Positions 1 to 8,945 are shown, counted from the first letter of the stretch. The stretch: 59,064 nucleotides of DNA from Bacteroidota bacterium (GCA_023412765.1 JAEZBX010000133.1:1-59064), one strand, 5' to 3'. Translations and numbers: made by a program. The notes: generated by a model not told the origin, from the letters alone.

Positions 1-707
1 GCAAATGGAGAACGACTGATTTCGCAAAAATCGCCAGGGAAGACTTTGGGCTAAACGGTATTGAATATGTAAATACCTTGTTTGAGGTACCGACTGAAGA
101 GTATTTAAAGGCGTTGAAAAAAAATGCTGCGGATCACAATGTGACCAGTGTTCTGATTATGGTGGATGACGAAGGAGATGGCTGCAGTTCGACAGCAGAA
201 GGTCGAAGACAATTTGAAATCAATCATAGAAAGTGGATAGACGCCGCTCACTATCTGGGATGTACAACTATCCGAACAAATTGTCGCGGTCCAGAAAATG
301 TCAACAAAACTGAAGCACTGAAGTGGGCAGTCGAATCATATAATATGTTGCTGGAATATGCTATACAGGCAAAGATCAGCGTTGTTATCGAGAATCACGG
401 CGGGGTATCCAACGACCCGGACTTCATGGTCGCTCTGATGAAGGAAGTGAACAACTTGTATTTCGGAACCTATCCCGACTGGCGCGAACCGAGTAAAGAA
501 TTTGATAACTATAAATACCTGGAGAAAACGTTGCCTTACGCCCGGGGAATGTCATACCGAAATCAACCAACGGAGGAGCTAACCGCCAAAATGATACGAC
601 TGGCGAAATCTTCAGGTTACCACGGCTGGTACGGAATTGAATCTTCCGGACGGGATGCAATCAGAAAGGGAAAAGCATTGTTGAACAAATATTTATTTGA
701 AAAATAA
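1..707 (+). CDS. Sugar phosphate isomerase/epimerase family protein (5' partial)
   Basis: The reading frame is open to the left edge (first full codon at 3), so the true start lies outside the window and an internal TTG at 78 is not the start. The protein resembles xylose-isomerase-like TIM barrels. Visible blocks are an ENHGG strand end, a metal-binding type motif, then a strand with YPDWREPS and a C-terminal YHGWYGIESSG segment supplying an acidic residue at the barrel mouth. Such enzymes isomerise or epimerise sugars or sugar acids with a divalent metal. The substrate cannot be read from the sequence. A second family member and a sugar/nucleoside-type transporter follow on the same strand, which suggests a small carbohydrate-use group. 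Confidence 0.8.
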   Translation, partial: KWRTTDFAKIAREDFGLNGIEYVNTLFEVPTEEYLKALKKNAADHNVTSVLIMVDDEGDGCSSTAEGRRQFEINHRKWIDAAHYLGCTTIRTNCRGPENVNKTEALKWAVESYNMLLEYAIQAKISVVIENHGGVSNDPDFMVALMKEVNNLYFGTYPDWREPSKEFDNYKYLEKTLPYARGMSYRNQPTEELTAKMIRLAKSSGYHGWYGIESSGRDAIRKGKALLNKYLFEK

Positions 708-740
708 GGGATGGTTATACTGAAGAATTCTGAACAGAAG

Positions 741-770
741 GAATAGGGAATAAGGTATAAGGTATAGGGG
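741..770 (+). repeat. Short GGTATAAGG-type intergenic repeat
   Basis: The stretch contains tandem units of the form GGTATAAGGTATAGGG. Units of the same kind, in both orientations, occur at 20878-20954. It lies in the 165-nt gap between the two TIM-barrel genes and encodes nothing recognisable. Confidence 0.6.
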
Positions 771-872
771 GTGCAACATGAAAAGGGTTCCGACGGCTGG
801 AATTGATGAGTAAACACCTAATACAAATAGCAGGATGAAAAAGTAGGATTAACAATAAAAATAAAAATTAAT

Positions 873-1853
873 ATGAAATTCGCGCTTCTTACTGTTACAT
901 ACTCCGGACTGTTTTACGATGGCAAAGTATTGTCTGTCGAACAACAGATATACAAGGCAAAAGAATTGGGTTTTGATGGACTTGCAATTGAAACCAAACG
1001 TCCCATCGCCTCTCCGCTTGATCTCAACAAGGCTACCAGGACGCGAATCAAAGAAGTTGCTTCAGATCAGGGAGTTGAATTATGCGCCGTTGAAAGTATG
1101 AGCAACTTTTGCAGTCGGCACAGTGAAGAGCGCGAAAACAATCTGGCCATGATGCAACAAGTACTTGGGCTTGCGCATGACCTTGGCGTTGGCATGGTCA
1201 AGGTTTTTGCAGCATGGCCGGGCATCATCGATGATGAAGAAAAGATCGCTATGTATGCACCCTATGATAAAGGAAATTATTTCAAACCCTTAAATCCACT
1301 CGACCTGAAAGTATGGGATCGCGCCATTAATGGTATCAGGGAGGTAGCAGCCTGGGCTGAAGATTTAGGTATTACCTTAGTGCTGCAAAATCATGCGCCC
1401 GTATTGCGACCTGGTTACGAAGACGCATTGGCAATGATGAAAGAGATTGACCGTAAGAATGTGAAACTATGCATTGATGTACCCCTGTTTGGCGAACGGC
1501 AAAAAAATGAATATGTAAGGGAAGCGGTAAGAAATTGTGGAGAAAATCTTCTGTACACTCACTATGGTGCCTGGAACCTGACGGCCCTGGACGATGGAGA
1601 TGTTGTGCAGGAGCCAGCACCCCACCATGGAGGAAAAATAAACTATGACACCTTTCTGGAAACTCTATACGAAATTGGATACAACGGATACCTCGCATCA
1701 GAATATTGTTTGCCTTTAATTAAGAATCATAAGATTGCAGGGATTGAAGAAGTGGATCACGCAACAATAATAGCAATGCGGTATATGAAGAAAATTCTTT
1801 CCCAAATCACATCGTTGAGAAAAACGGATATCCCTAAAGCTTCACTTGTTTAA
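873..1853 (+). CDS. Sugar phosphate isomerase/epimerase family protein
   Basis: A 326-residue TIM-barrel protein of the xylose isomerase-like (AP_endonuc_2) superfamily, longer than many relatives at about 270-300. Barrel strands and candidate metal ligands can be seen in order: FDGLAIE near the N terminus, LVLQNHAPV mid-protein, LCIDVPLF, LLYTHYGAWN, and a terminal glutamate in YLASEYCLPL. The start is ATG at 873 after an A-rich leader, with no clear Shine-Dalgarno, as is usual in Bacteroidota. The transporter gene begins 29 nt after its stop, so the two are probably cotranscribed. Substrate unknown; a sugar, sugar acid or inositol-type polyol are all possible. Confidence 0.85.
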   Translation: MKFALLTVTYSGLFYDGKVLSVEQQIYKAKELGFDGLAIETKRPIASPLDLNKATRTRIKEVASDQGVELCAVESMSNFCSRHSEERENNLAMMQQVLGLAHDLGVGMVKVFAAWPGIIDDEEKIAMYAPYDKGNYFKPLNPLDLKVWDRAINGIREVAAWAEDLGITLVLQNHAPVLRPGYEDALAMMKEIDRKNVKLCIDVPLFGERQKNEYVREAVRNCGENLLYTHYGAWNLTALDDGDVVQEPAPHHGGKINYDTFLETLYEIGYNGYLASEYCLPLIKNHKIAGIEEVDHATIIAMRYMKKILSQITSLRKTDIPKASLV

Positions 1854-1882
1854 ATTATACCCACAACCTAACGCTGCTTTGA

Positions 1883-3091
1883 GTGAAAATCCGCTTGATG
1901 GTTATGATGTTCCTCCAGTTTTTTATCTGGGGATCCTGGTACGCCACCGGCGGAAACTTCATGAAAAGCCATGGAATGAGTGATCTTATTTACCTGGCCT
2001 ATATGGTAAGCCCGATCGGATCAATCGTCTCACCGTTCTTGCTAGGATTGATCGCAGACCGGTTGTTTGCCGTACAAAAGGTGATGGGCGTCATGCATAT
2101 CCTTAGCGGATTATTTGTTTTTGCAGCCCCACTGGTTAGCGAGATTTCACCTACACTTTTTCTTATAGCTCTACTGTTTCACATGCTTTGCTATATGCCT
2201 ACCGTTGGTCTGGCAACTGCAACCGCTTTTCACTTATTGAAAAATAAGGAAGATGATTTTCCATTGGTCCGAGTCTTTGGAACAATGGGTTGGATCGTCG
2301 CGGGTATCATCGTTAGCTATTTCCTGCAGGGAGATACCACCTCGTTACCAATGCACGTGGCAGGCGTCGGCGGAATTCTGATGGGATTTTACAGCTTCAC
2401 GCTTCCCGATGTACCGCCGAAGGGAAGTGGAAAGAAAATTTCGTTTCGCGACATAATAGGCTTGGATGCGCTAAAGCAATTAAATTCGAGGCCGTTTGTA
2501 ATATTTGTTATCGGCTTGCTGCTGATAAGCATTCCGTTTGCCAGCTACTTCGCTTACGTACCCCTATTCTTAAAAGATGCTGGCGTGTCAAGCCCTGCAT
2601 TTAAGATGACTTTTGGACAAATGTCGGAGGTTCTATTCCTTCTTATGATGCCCTGGTTCTTTCGTAAACTTGGAATCAAGTGGGTATTAATGCTCGGACT
2701 GTTAGCCTGGTCGTTGCGCTATGCTCTTTTTTCGTTCGGCGCCGCCGATGCTATCACGGGAATGTTGGTGTTGGGGATATTGCTCCACGGAGCCTGCTAC
2801 GACTTCGTCTATGTCGCGGGACAGGTTTATATCGATCAAAAAGCTTCACCGGTCATTAGGGCTCAAGCACAAGGGTTTTTTGTCCTGGTTTCATATGGTG
2901 TAGGCCAGGGACTGGGAACGTTGGCCGCGGGAGCCATATTCAATAATATTATGGGCGTCGGTGAAGTCACTTTAGAACAATGGCAGACGTTTTGGATGAT
3001 ACCGCTTATATTTTCAGTCATCGTAACATTTATGTTTGCCCTGGGATTTACTGAAAACAAGAAAATAGAAAATACGGTAGTAGCGGAGTAA
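1883..3091 (+). CDS. NupG-type MFS transporter (nucleoside/sugar:H+ symporter family)
   Basis: A 402-residue integral inner-membrane protein with about 12 hydrophobic segments. The opening residues (LQFFIWGSWYATGGNFM) and the FPLVRVFGTMGWIVAG segment before a short charged central loop are typical of the NupG/XapB nucleoside:proton symporter family of the major facilitator superfamily. In Bacteroidota, members often sit next to TIM-barrel isomerases and probably carry sugars or nucleoside-like substrates, so the cargo here is uncertain. The start is GTG at 1883. It ends 13 nt before the convergent argH stop, so the two operons meet tail to tail. Confidence 0.85.
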   Translation: MKIRLMVMMFLQFFIWGSWYATGGNFMKSHGMSDLIYLAYMVSPIGSIVSPFLLGLIADRLFAVQKVMGVMHILSGLFVFAAPLVSEISPTLFLIALLFHMLCYMPTVGLATATAFHLLKNKEDDFPLVRVFGTMGWIVAGIIVSYFLQGDTTSLPMHVAGVGGILMGFYSFTLPDVPPKGSGKKISFRDIIGLDALKQLNSRPFVIFVIGLLLISIPFASYFAYVPLFLKDAGVSSPAFKMTFGQMSEVLFLLMMPWFFRKLGIKWVLMLGLLAWSLRYALFSFGAADAITGMLVLGILLHGACYDFVYVAGQVYIDQKASPVIRAQAQGFFVLVSYGVGQGLGTLAAGAIFNNIMGVGEVTLEQWQTFWMIPLIFSVIVTFMFALGFTENKKIENTVVAE

Positions 3092-3104
3092 CGCAGCAAA
3101 CCTT

Positions 3105-4445
3105 CTATAGCTCTAGCAATTTTTTTAGAGCGTCATCAACCTTCTTAAAATCAAACTTCATGATCGCCTGTTCCATTGACGAAGAAATTTCACTAAGGCA
3201 AAGATTACCAATACTTCCTTCGTGCGTATGATGGACTACTGTTGCCGGGTTGTAGTTGCCTTGCTCGATATCCAATCCCACTTTCTTATACGCATCCCTA
3301 AATGCCATTCCACCCAGGACCAATTTATTAACCTCTTCTACGCTAAACAGGAATTTGTATTTTTCATCTGACAAGATATTCTTCTTCACACTAATATCAG
3401 AAAGCATTACCTGTGTCATGTGAATACAATCCTTGAGATTTTGAATCGCCGGAAAAAGAAGTTCTTTTAAAAGCTGAAGATCTCGGTGGTATCCCGAAGG
3501 GAGATTTGTTGTTATAAATGCGATATCACCTGGAAGTGCCTGCAGTTGGTTGCACCTGGCGCGAATCAGTTCAAAGACATCAGGATTTTTCTTGTGAGGC
3601 ATTATGCTCGACCCTGTCGTTAGTTCGTCCGGGAAGCTAATAAATCCGAAATTTTGATTAAGGAACAAGCACGCATCCATTGCAAGTTTGCCTAGTGTAC
3701 CGGCTACATTACCGAGAGCAGCTGCTACAATACGTTCGCTTTTGCCTCTTCCCATTTGCGCATATACAACGTTGTAATTCAAGTCGTCAAACCCGAGCAA
3801 CTCGGTTGTCATTTTTCGATCGATAGGAAATGACGATCCATACCCTGCCGCTGATCCCAGAGGGTTTTTATTGACAATCCGATAGGCAGCTTCAAGAGAA
3901 ATTACGTCGTCGACCAAACTCTCGGCATACGCACCAAACCATAATCCAAACGATGATGGCATTGCAAGCTGCAGATGCGTATAGCCGGGTAAAAGATCTT
4001 CCTTGAATTTTTCGCTTTGAGCGATCAATAAGTCAAACAAATTCTTAAGGCTTGTCACCACCGATTCAATCTCGTAGCGCAGGTAGAGTTTAATATCGAG
4101 TAAGACCTGATCATTACGGGAACGTCCACTATGGATCTTTTTTCCCATCTCCCCTCTTTTCTTTGTCAATTCAAGTTCCACTTGGGAATGGATGTCTTCT
4201 ACTCCTTCCTCGAGCACGAACTCTCCCGCCTTGATCCTGTCATATATGTTCTTCAGTTCCGCAGACAGCACATCCAGCTCATTTGACTTCAGTAACCCAA
4301 TGGAAGCCAGCATTCGAATATGCGCTAGCGAACCCAGCACATCAAACCTTGCCATGTACATATCCATCTCACGATCGCGTCCAACCGTAAATCTTTCGAC
4401 ATCCTTCGTAGATGTTCTGTCCTTTTGCCAGAGCTTCATGACCAT
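3105..4445 (-). CDS. argH: Argininosuccinate lyase
   Basis: A 446-residue cytosolic enzyme that splits argininosuccinate into arginine and fumarate, the last step of arginine synthesis. The fumarase/aspartase superfamily signature GSSIMPHKKNPD is present near residue 280. Conserved SGRSRNDQV (near 107) and a GYTHLQLAMPSSFG block (near 155) carry catalytic and substrate-binding residues. It is the last gene of the arginine operon, 42 nt after argE'. The length is close to the family norm of about 450-460. Confidence 0.96.
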   Translation of the reverse strand: MVMKLWQKDRTSTKDVERFTVGRDREMDMYMARFDVLGSLAHIRMLASIGLLKSNELDVLSAELKNIYDRIKAGEFVLEEGVEDIHSQVELELTKKRGEMGKKIHSGRSRNDQVLLDIKLYLRYEIESVVTSLKNLFDLLIAQSEKFKEDLLPGYTHLQLAMPSSFGLWFGAYAESLVDDVISLEAAYRIVNKNPLGSAAGYGSSFPIDRKMTTELLGFDDLNYNVVYAQMGRGKSERIVAAALGNVAGTLGKLAMDACLFLNQNFGFISFPDELTTGSSIMPHKKNPDVFELIRARCNQLQALPGDIAFITTNLPSGYHRDLQLLKELLFPAIQNLKDCIHMTQVMLSDISVKKNILSDEKYKFLFSVEEVNKLVLGGMAFRDAYKKVGLDIEQGNYNPATVVHHTHEGSIGNLCLSEISSSMEQAIMKFDFKKVDDALKKLLEL

Positions 4446-4487
4446 TTCAAATTTTATGAGGCAATATCAGAATGTTTTGATACTTCA

Positions 4488-5579
4488 TCACACGATGACA
4501 TCATTTAGTAAACCAATGTACGTACCAATACCCTTTCCTATGTCATCAAGATAAATAAACTCATCAGCGGAATGTGACCTTGCGGAATCGCCAGGCCCAA
4601 TTTTGACGGAAGGCACTGGTATCAGAGCCTGGTCAGATGTCGTTGGAGATCCGTATAAGCGTATTCCCCTATTTACTGCTGCCATGACCAACGGGTGGTT
4701 TGGACTAATGCCCGAGGGCCTAATGCGAAGTGAGCGGGGTGTGACTTCACATTTTACATTGTCCTTGATGATCTCCAACGCTTGCTCCAGCGTATACATG
4801 TCAGTTACCCGGACATCAACTGTAAAGCGACATTCGTCCGGCACAACATTATGCTGACTCCCGGAATTGATAATCGTTACCGACATCTTCATTTCGCCTA
4901 GGGTGTCCGATATTTTTGGAAACCTATAAGATTTGAACCATTTGATATCGTCGAGCGCAGCATAGATAGCGTTTACTCCTTCTTCGCGAGCTGCATGCCC
5001 TGACTTTCCTCTGGCAAGGCAATCCAGCACCATCAGTCCCTTTTCCGCAGTGGCCATCTCACAATTTGTAGGTTCTCCTACGATGGCAAAATCAATTGGC
5101 AGCAGATCCGTCCAAATACTTTCAATTCCACCGGTTCCCGAAATTTCTTCCTCAGCCGTCGCAGCAAGTACTACATTATATTTCAAACCCTGACGATTAT
5201 AGAAATGCAGAAATGTAGCAATCAGCGACACAAGCGGCCCGCCTGCATCATTGCTTCCCAATCCGAAAAGCTTGCCCTCCGAACTGACAGGCTTAAAAGG
5301 GTCACGCGTATAACCAGTATTTGGCTTAACCGTATCATGATGTGAATTCAATAAAACAGAAGGCAGTTTGGGATCGTAGTACTTGTTCTTAGCCCAAACA
5401 TTGTTACCCTTTCGATAAGGATTTATCTGTTCATCTTTCAGGAATTGTTCGATGAGAGTAGCTGTAGCATCCTCTTCCCTGCTGAACGATGGAATTGCAA
5501 TGAGCCTGGATAATAAATCAGTTGCCTTGGTTATAAGTTCGCTCATGATTTCACTATTCAACGATAAGGGCATACGCAT
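4488..5579 (-). CDS. M20 family N-acyl-citrulline/ornithine deacylase (ArgE')
   Basis: A 363-residue zinc amidohydrolase of the ArgE/DapE/ACY1 (M20) family. Metal and catalytic residues can be read: H80-x-D82 in LNSHHD, D111 in GSNDAGG, the glutamates at 143-145 in TAEEE, and E169 in GEPTN. Next to an ArgF'-type transcarbamylase, it most likely removes the acyl group from N-acyl-citrulline, as shown for Xanthomonas and Bacteroides type pathways, rather than acting on acetylornithine. ATG at 5579 directly follows the argB stop. A second in-frame ATG 11 codons later (MSELITK) better matches the usual N terminus and may be the real start. Confidence 0.88.
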   Translation of the reverse strand: MRMPLSLNSEIMSELITKATDLLSRLIAIPSFSREEDATATLIEQFLKDEQINPYRKGNNVWAKNKYYDPKLPSVLLNSHHDTVKPNTGYTRDPFKPVSSEGKLFGLGSNDAGGPLVSLIATFLHFYNRQGLKYNVVLAATAEEEISGTGGIESIWTDLLPIDFAIVGEPTNCEMATAEKGLMVLDCLARGKSGHAAREEGVNAIYAALDDIKWFKSYRFPKISDTLGEMKMSVTIINSGSQHNVVPDECRFTVDVRVTDMYTLEQALEIIKDNVKCEVTPRSLRIRPSGISPNHPLVMAAVNRGIRLYGSPTTSDQALIPVPSVKIGPGDSARSHSADEFIYLDDIGKGIGTYIGLLNDVIV

Positions 5580-6368
5580 TCAGGCTGTTATCAATGTCCC
5601 TTCGGTCGTTGCACCAATATTCGATAACAGATCACCTGCCTCTCCGATCAATACCTCTTTCACACCTGCATGAATAGCGGCATATGCATTCTCAAGTTTA
5701 GGTAGAATTCCATCAGCTAATGCCTTTCTTTCCAGCAGTTCTTCGTAAGAACTCTTAGTTAGATGATGGATTACTGAAAGTGGATTTTCAACATTTTCAA
5801 GAACCCCTTTTTTCTCGAAGCAGTAGATTAGCCGGACATCAAATTGACTACTCAATGCGACGGATAGAACGGATGCAATAGTATCGGCATTGGTGTTGAG
5901 CATCATTCCATCTCCATATGTGAGCGGGGCAAAGACAGGAACAATCTTTTCGTTCAGCAGCATCGAAAGCAACTTCTGGTTTACACCATCCGGGCTTATA
6001 TCTCCAACAAAGCCATAGTCGATTTCCCGGATTGGGCGCTTCATTGCTCTGATAAGATTCCCGTCAGCACCGGTAACGCCAAGCGCATTGCTTTGCAAAT
6101 TCTGTAACGCCGACACAATTTTTTTATTCACCAGGCCCCCATAAACCATCGTGACTAAATCGAGCGTAGGAGCATCAGTAATTCTCCGACCGTTAATATA
6201 CTTTGATTCAATACCCAGCTTATCTCCTATTCGGGTAGCAATTTTTCCACCACCATGTATGAGGATCTTTCTTTCGCCAATAGAAGCAAAATCTTTCAGA
6301 AATGATTCTAGTGCTGAATCATTGTCCAAAACATTCCCTCCGATCTTTATGACGAATAATTTATTCAT
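5580..6368 (-). CDS. argB: Acetylglutamate kinase family protein
   Basis: A 262-residue amino acid kinase that phosphorylates the gamma-carboxyl of N-acylglutamate. The N-terminal FVIKIGGNVLD strand and the HGGGK turn (residues 38-42) form the phosphate and acyl-glutamate site. A GVTGADGNLI segment follows mid-protein. It lies between argF' and argE' in the arginine operon, with 16 nt to argF' and no gap to argE'. Whether its natural substrate is acetyl- or succinyl-glutamate depends on the pathway version; see the argF' entry. Confidence 0.94.
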   Translation of the reverse strand: MNKLFVIKIGGNVLDNDSALESFLKDFASIGERKILIHGGGKIATRIGDKLGIESKYINGRRITDAPTLDLVTMVYGGLVNKKIVSALQNLQSNALGVTGADGNLIRAMKRPIREIDYGFVGDISPDGVNQKLLSMLLNEKIVPVFAPLTYGDGMMLNTNADTIASVLSVALSSQFDVRLIYCFEKKGVLENVENPLSVIHHLTKSSYEELLERKALADGILPKLENAYAAIHAGVKEVLIGEAGDLLSNIGATTEGTLITA

Positions 6369-6384
6369 ACCTCCACACTTCCGA

Positions 6385-7344
6385 TTATTTCTGATTCGAC
6401 TTTATTATTTCACTCAACACAGCTTGCGCAGCCCAGACACGGTTACCTGCCTGAGTGGTAACAATACTGTTATTGCCGTCAAGCACCTCGTCACTCAATT
6501 CAACATTCCTGCGCACGGGCAGACAGTGCATAACCTTTGCACTATTTGTCAGCTTCAATTTGCTATTGGAGAGCATCCATTTTGGATCGTTGCAATATAT
6601 CCTTCCGTAGTCATTGTAGGTGCTCCAGTTTTTCACATAAACAAAGTCAGCATCTTTCAATGCTTCATCCTGGTTGTGTGTAATAGTAGCACCTGAAGTA
6701 AATGACTCGTCGAGTTCATAGTCTTCAGGGTGTGTGATGACAAACTCCGCTTCATTCCACGCATTGATCCACTGAGCAAAACTATTAGCGACACATTGGG
6801 GTAACGTTTTCACATGGGGGGCCCACGTCAATACAATTTTCGGCTTTCTTTTTTCCTTGAATGTCTCCGTGATCGTAATAATATCAGTCAAACTTTGAAG
6901 CGGATGCAACGTCGCACTCTCGAGACTTACAACTGGGATTCCAGCATACTTGATGAATTGCTGAATGTATAGTTCGCTATAGTCGTCGGCCTTGTTTTTA
7001 AGCGACGGAAATGTGCGAATGCCAAGGATGTCAAAATATTTTCCTAATACTGGCGCAGCATCCTTCACATGTTCTACTGTACTTCCGCTCATAATAGCTT
7101 CTTCCTCAAACTCAAGCATCCATCCGTCCTGACCAACATTGAAGACGATCGCTTCCATGCCAAGATTCTGTGCTGCTATCTGCGTGCTCAGTCGGGTCCG
7201 CATACTGGGATTCAAAAACAGAAGTCCTATACGCAAACCCTTTCCCAATGATTGGTCCTTTAAAGGATCCGCCTTGTATGCAATTGCGTCGCGAACGATC
7301 TGACTAACATTCTTGACATCTTTTACCGAAATAAAATTTTTCAT
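6385..7344 (-). CDS. argF': N-acylornithine carbamoyltransferase (ArgF')
   Basis: A 319-residue transcarbamylase. Carbamoyl-phosphate-binding SMRTR is at 47-51, HPLQ at 147-150, and HCLPVRR at 273-279. Overall it resembles Bacteroides N-succinylornithine and Xanthomonas N-acetylornithine transcarbamylases rather than anabolic OTCase: it has WMLEF and a GSTVEH loop, and lacks the SMG ornithine motif. The loop residue that decides the acyl group is Pro90 in the Bacteroides enzyme and Glu92 in Xanthomonas (from memory of published work). Here it is Val90, so the substrate is open. It converts N-acylornithine to N-acylcitrulline. Its start overlaps the argD stop by ATGA, so the two are translationally coupled. 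Confidence 0.9.
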   Translation of the reverse strand: MKNFISVKDVKNVSQIVRDAIAYKADPLKDQSLGKGLRIGLLFLNPSMRTRLSTQIAAQNLGMEAIVFNVGQDGWMLEFEEEAIMSGSTVEHVKDAAPVLGKYFDILGIRTFPSLKNKADDYSELYIQQFIKYAGIPVVSLESATLHPLQSLTDIITITETFKEKRKPKIVLTWAPHVKTLPQCVANSFAQWINAWNEAEFVITHPEDYELDESFTSGATITHNQDEALKDADFVYVKNWSTYNDYGRIYCNDPKWMLSNSKLKLTNSAKVMHCLPVRRNVELSDEVLDGNNSIVTTQAGNRVWAAQAVLSEIIKSNQK

Positions 7345-8462
7345 GGCAATTCTGTTTTCAATGCGTCAATAAAAATGTCAATCTCATTTTTTGCCAGCGT
7401 CAACGATGGTAATAATCTTATCGCGTTAGGTTTAGCTTCACCGACAAATATCCGATGCTTCGACAACAAATTACTTCTCACTTCTTTGTTTTCTTCGGAT
7501 AAATCGAAACCGATCATCAAGCCTCTCCCCCGAAGTCTCATGAGTTTTTCAACCGACACCAGAGATGCCATCAAATACGCTCCCATTTGAGCGGCGTTGG
7601 CCAGGAGCTTTTCCTTTTCAATAACCTCGAGAACAGCCATGCACGCGGTGGTAGCAAGGTAGTTCCCACCAAAGGTTGTCCCTAACATTCCGGACCAAGG
7701 TTTTATGTCTCCATGAATGAGAACACCTCCCACCGGAAAACCATTGCCCATACCTTTGGCCATCGTAATTAGCGGTGGCTTGATGTTGGTGTATTGATGC
7801 GCGAAAAATTTGCCTGTACGCCCAAAGCCGGACTGAATTTCATCGAGGATCAAAAGGGAATTGTTCTTCTGACATTGCTCCTCGAGGAAGGTTAAGAAGG
7901 AATCCTCAGGAAGCTGGATACCTCCAACGCCCTGGATACCCTCAATTATGACCGCGGCAACATCTCCGTCGAGCGCCCCCAGAAAGGCTTGCTCGTCATT
8001 TAGCGGCAGAAACACTACTTCATGACCAGCATTGAAAGGTGAAACAATTTTTGGATTGTCAGTAACAGCCACGGCGCCAGAAGTCCTTCCGTGAAATGCC
8101 TTCTTAAATGCGATAACTTTTTTTCTCCCCGTGACAAAGGAAGCAATTTTCAAAGCGTTCTCATTTGCCTCAGCCCCTGAGTTGCAGAGAAAAAGTTGAT
8201 AATCGGGGTAGCCTGAAATTTCTCCAAGCTTTTCCGCCAGCTTTTCTTGTAACGGATTCTGAACACTATTTGAGTAAAATGAAATATTTTTCAGTTGCTC
8301 TGTGAGCGTCTTTATGTAATGTGGATGTGAATGACCAATCGAAATGACTGCATGACCACCATACAGATCCAGGTACTTTTCACCACTTTTATCCCAAAGC
8401 CACGAACCTTTGGCCTTGATTGGTGTGATGGGGAGGAGGGGATAAACGTCGAATAAATTCAT
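7341..8462 (-). CDS. argD: Acetylornithine aminotransferase family protein
   Basis: A 373-residue class-III aminotransferase that converts N-acylglutamate semialdehyde to N-acylornithine with glutamate as donor. PLP-binding residues can be seen: the CNSGAEANENALK block near 93-105, D207 in LILDEIQSGFGRTG, and Schiff-base lysine K236 in ITMAKGMGNGFPVGG. Its ATG is at 8462, only 5 nt from the edge of the inverted-repeat cassette that separates it from argC, so its original leader may have been replaced by the cassette. It overlaps argF' by 4 nt. Confidence 0.94.
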   Translation of the reverse strand: MNLFDVYPLLPITPIKAKGSWLWDKSGEKYLDLYGGHAVISIGHSHPHYIKTLTEQLKNISFYSNSVQNPLQEKLAEKLGEISGYPDYQLFLCNSGAEANENALKIASFVTGRKKVIAFKKAFHGRTSGAVAVTDNPKIVSPFNAGHEVVFLPLNDEQAFLGALDGDVAAVIIEGIQGVGGIQLPEDSFLTFLEEQCQKNNSLLILDEIQSGFGRTGKFFAHQYTNIKPPLITMAKGMGNGFPVGGVLIHGDIKPWSGMLGTTFGGNYLATTACMAVLEVIEKEKLLANAAQMGAYLMASLVSVEKLMRLRGRGLMIGFDLSEENKEVRSNLLSKHRIFVGEAKPNAIRLLPSLTLAKNEIDIFIDALKTELP

Positions 8463-8467
8463 GAGAA

Positions 8468-8491
8468 GCAGACAGCTATCAGCCGACAGCC
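8468..8491 (-). repeat. Left 24-bp inverted repeat of the four-helix-bundle cassette
   Basis: The reverse complement of these 24 bases matches 8899-8922 at 21 of 24 positions. The shared outer and inner parts are GGCTGT and AGCTGTCTGC. It lies between the stop of the four-helix-bundle gene and the argD start. Confidence 0.8.
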
Positions 8492-8495
8492 TGGT

Positions 8496-8852
8496 TTACG
8501 ATTTTCTAACTTTATGCAATAAGCCGACAAGCATGGCTTTTACTTCATTTATCCCGTTATCCAGGGCGGTATAGGCCAATGTATCTAAATATTTTAATTC
8601 GAATGCGAGGAAAGTTAAATATTGTACTTCCTGCATCGAGGCGAAAGCGATGTCAAGGTAGTGAGCAAAATCCTTTTGGATATGTTTGCCGCACCCCTCT
8701 GCAGTGTTGGTAGGCGTGGATGTGACTGCTCTTCGAAGTTGACTGGTCAAACCAAATCTTTCTTCATTCGGAAACCGTTGGGTTTCACTGTAAATCAACA
8801 ATACTAGTTTGTGTGCTTTTTGCCAAACAACGAGGTTCTGGTAATTTCTCAT
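8496..8852 (-). CDS. Four-helix bundle protein (23S rRNA intervening-sequence/S23 family)
   Basis: A 118-residue protein matching the 23S-rRNA-IVP family. It shows the LVVWQKAHKLVLLIYSET start, FPNEERFGLTSQLRRA, a TPTNTAEGCGKH stretch (normally SIPANIAEG), and a helix with ASMQEVQYL. Members form small basic helical bundles; relatives are encoded in 23S rRNA intervening sequences, and the Avd protein of diversity-generating retroelements is structurally similar. The job of free-standing copies is unknown. Here it interrupts the arginine operon on the same strand, between argC and argD, flanked by inverted repeats, so it may travel as a unit. Confidence 0.9.
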   Translation of the reverse strand: MRNYQNLVVWQKAHKLVLLIYSETQRFPNEERFGLTSQLRRAVTSTPTNTAEGCGKHIQKDFAHYLDIAFASMQEVQYLTFLAFELKYLDTLAYTALDNGINEVKAMLVGLLHKVRKS

Positions 8853-8898
8853 ATAACGTTAATTTTTAATTGTGTTGATCTAATTTTTTGCAGTGCAA

Positions 8899-8922
8899 GG
8901 CTGTTAGCTGACAGCTGTCTGC
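8899..8922 (+). repeat. Right 24-bp inverted repeat of the four-helix-bundle cassette
   Basis: Partner of 8468-8491. It contains the self-complementary core GACAGCTGTC and is followed by a further TGATAGCT copy to 8930, so the right end is richer in AGCTGA/TCAGCT words than the left. It lies 47 nt before the start of the four-helix-bundle gene, reading on the minus strand. Confidence 0.8.
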
Positions 8923-8945
8923 TGATAGCTCTTTAGCACTACCCT

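Larger units (their letters stand above)
8468..8922. mobile_element. Putative 455-bp inverted-repeat cassette carrying a four-helix-bundle gene
   Basis: The unit holds one gene (8496-8852) and is bounded by 24-bp inverted repeats (8468-8491 and 8899-8922; 21/24 identity). It is inserted precisely between argC and argD, in an operon whose other junctions are tight or overlapping. It encodes no transposase, so if mobile it must be non-autonomous. Whether it moves is inference; the repeats and the gene are seen directly. No target-site duplication was recognised. Confidence 0.5.
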
